The translations under genes were made by a program, and so were the position numbers. Of a stretch of DNA of 64,000 nt, positions 62,707 to 64,000 are shown one piece after another (the stretch's first letter is position 1; the number at the start of each line of letters is the position of its first letter). The notes below the pieces were generated by a model, which worked only from the letters and a program-made list of their open reading frames with translations, searched no databases and was not told the origin of the DNA. Source of the DNA: GCA-2690565 sp002457235 (GTDB lineage: Bacteria > Verrucomicrobiota > Verrucomicrobiia > Opitutales > Coraliomargaritaceae); NCBI GenBank assembly GCA_045565695.1, contig JBJLEZ010000005.1:47398-111397 (forward strand). The letters are read 5' to 3'.

Positions 62707-64000
62707 TTAATATTTGCACCAGTTTAAACTAGTTTCATTGAGGTTAGCTCCATTAAGATTAGCTCTACTAAGATTAGCATTAGTGAGGTCGGCTCCTATG
62801 AGTACAGCATTTGTTAGGTCAATTTCGTGTAGCTGAGCATCATTAAGATTAGCACTACTGAGATTAACGTATGGGCCGACGATATATCCTTCTACCATCT
62901 TATAGTTCATTGGAAGCGTAGGAGAACCTGTAACATTTCCGCTTATGACATTGTTAAGAACAGAATTTTCAAGAGAAGCATTACTGAGGTTACTACCATT
63001 AAAGTTAACATTAGATAGGTCTGTATACCTAAGGTCGGCATCACTGAGATTGACAAATGGGCCGACAATATATCCGCTTACCATTTGGTAATTTATTGGA
63101 AGCGAAGGAGAGCCTGTGTTATTAGCGCTTATGACTGCATTAAGTATAGCATTTGATAAGTCCGCACCGCTGAGGTCCGCACCACTGATTAAAGCTCCAG
63201 TAAGATTAGCTCCGGAGATGTTAGCATTAGAGAGGTCGGCTCTTACAAGTACAGCATTTGATAAGTCTGCACCACTTAGGTCTGCACCACTTAGGTCTGC
63301 ACCAGAAAAATTAGCTCCAGGATAATAAGCATTAGAAAGGTCGGCATTGGACAGGTCAGAGTTAGATAAGTCAGCGCCTGGTCCAGTATCATTAATATTA
63401 CCTAAAGTTAGTGTATCAACTGAACTATTTACTTCTGCAAACCCAAAGCTGCCAGATGGTTCAGCTGAGCTAAGGGCTAAACGAAGGCCAGTAGTACCGG
63501 TGTCCCACCTAAGACTGTCCACTCTTTCAACTTCCATACCCCGAGCGTTATTAGACCAATGACTACTTCGGACGATTTTACTGAGACCTGTCTCATCGTA
63601 GGAATCAAAGCACCACTCACCTACATTTCCTGCTACTTCATATAAGCCATATCCATTTGGTGGGAAACTGCCCACGGGTGCTTGGTACGGCCATATTTCG
63701 TCATAGTTTGGATGATAACCCCTTGTACTGCTAACATCATAAGTGATTGATGAATGGCTATTATAATTTGCTTCATTATGGCTAATAGTATCACCCCAAG
63801 GAAATCTTTTACCAATCAGGCCTCCACGAGCCGCCCATTCCCATTCTGCGCTACTTGGTAGACGGTAACCATTTGCGCTAGAGTCATAATCTATGGAATT
63901 TTCCATACCAGTCCTGTAGATTGAACCTCTACCATAGTAACAAGGAGCGAGTCCCTCCATTTCGCTGCGTGCATTACACCATTTAATTGCCTGAGTCCAA
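62707..64000 (-). CDS. SUMF1-domain and pentapeptide-repeat protein, N-terminal fragment
   Basis: The frame is open at the right edge, so the start lies outside the window. The first part, W-T-Q-A-I-K-W-C-N-A-R-S-E, then L-P-S-S-A-E-W-E-W-A-A-R-G-G and A-G-N-V-G-E-W-C, is a formylglycine-generating-enzyme/SUMF1-type fold, a C-type-lectin-like domain, with G-L-R-L-A-L at its end. The two copper-binding cysteines of a true FGE are not in their expected place near the end of the domain. About 40 A-(D/N)-L-S pentapeptides follow, interrupted by repeated segments with TGSPxLPxNYxMVxGYIVGP. It ends at an apparent frameshift in NETSLNWCKY. Confidence 0.82.
   Translation of the reverse strand, partial: WTQAIKWCNARSEMEGLAPCYYGRGSIYRTGMENSIDYDSSANGYRLPSSAEWEWAARGGLIGKRFPWGDTISHNEANYNSHSSITYDVSSTRGYHPNYDEIWPYQAPVGSFPPNGYGLYEVAGNVGEWCFDSYDETGLSKIVRSSHWSNNARGMEVERVDSLRWDTGTTGLRLALSSAEPSGSFGFAEVNSSVDTLTLGNINDTGPGADLSNSDLSNADLSNAYYPGANFSGADLSGADLSGADLSNAVLVRADLSNANISGANLTGALISGADLSGADLSNAILNAVISANNTGSPSLPINYQMVSGYIVGPFVNLSDADLRYTDLSNVNFNGSNLSNASLENSVLNNVISGNVTGSPTLPMNYKMVEGYIVGPYVNLSSANLNDAQLHEIDLTNAVLIGADLTNANLSRANLNGANLNETSLNWCKY

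Larger units (their letters stand above)
61631..64000 (-). pseudogene. SUMF1-domain / pentapeptide-repeat protein gene, three frame disruptions, cut by window edge
   Basis: Reconstructed from three frames and truncated at the right edge. Order: SUMF1/FGE-like domain (from the edge to about 63480), pentapeptides with three N-Y-x-M-V-x-G-Y-I-V-G-P inserts, a fourth insert-like segment with GNIIGQPTTLTGRLG in a different frame (62520-62600), further pentapeptides, an E-R-D-A-R-P-T-Q-A-A-Y helical part, the MIEVHNGQATLSMEVEQSDD ... KFFRFKMDD module, and a final part with YKGASGGLFSWSFYNALPDG and GGWIHPYPVLETG. Frame changes lie at 62723-62725, 62577-62580 and 61795-61798, each a short homopolymer. 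It would be a large exported surface protein. Confidence 0.75.

Noticed and set aside
59918..63960. Qnr-type pentapeptide proteins (topoisomerase protection)
   Set aside because: parE and parC are in the window, but Qnr proteins are cytosolic and about 200 residues; the genes here are exported, longer and have additional domains.

Overview
The window looks like a chromosomal segment of a marine, Gram-negative, AT-rich bacterium, most likely Verrucomicrobiota and probably near Opitutales/Puniceicoccales. The clues are lpxB, ExbB/ExbD and a TonB-type receptor (outer membrane), a PEP-CTERM protein, a DUF1501/DUF1800 pair, a sulfatase cluster, several secreted proteins ending in a small 'S-x-D/N-L-x-x-W ... 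FFRF/FYRV' module, and a Ni-type superoxide dismutase. Start codons mostly follow A/T-rich leaders without a clear Shine-Dalgarno sequence. The taxonomic call is inference from gene content; no rRNA gene is present.

Region 1 to 28.1 kb is ordinary core chromosome. It holds a haem block (hemF partial, hemE, hemG), lpxB, the sulfate-activation genes cysC-cysD-cysN, and a run on the minus strand (queG, a DUF805 membrane protein, pdxA, a nuclease-like protein, an IscA/ErpA scaffold, infC). It continues with an SPFH protein, topoisomerase IV genes parE and parC with an oppositely oriented nickel SOD between them, lipB-lipA, pyrD, a methyltransferase with exbD-exbB, leuD-leuC, an HU gene with a clear terminator, a ygfZ-like gene, DAHP synthase and malate dehydrogenase.

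Region 28 to 51.2 kb is more variable. It has two paralogous small hydrophobic proteins with a strong terminator, a Gfo/Idh/MocA oxidoreductase - sulfatase - MFS transporter cluster, a zinc-ribbon protein, a PEP-CTERM protein, a DUF1501 + DUF1800 pair whose DUF1800 member carries calcium-site-like repeats, DUF2805/DUF2256 small proteins and two DEAD-box RNA helicases. It ends with a TonB-like protein, msrA divergent from a TonB-dependent receptor across a palindromic operator-like repeat, an EamA transporter, and the circularly permuted ATP-grasp / alpha-E / transglutaminase operon.

Region 51.3 to 64 kb is an accessory region of secreted proteins. It contains two copies of the 3' end of a tmRNA gene (about 2 kb apart) with no complete tmRNA gene, a 75-base repeat pair, a short 14-base repeat pair, and two large pentapeptide-repeat genes. 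At least eight single-base frame disruptions and one in-frame stop cluster here (53-63 kb), whereas I saw none in the preceding 51 kb. The most likely reading is an integration hotspot at ssrA that is decaying; local assembly error is the main alternative. No rRNA, tRNA, CRISPR array, transposase or integrase was seen.
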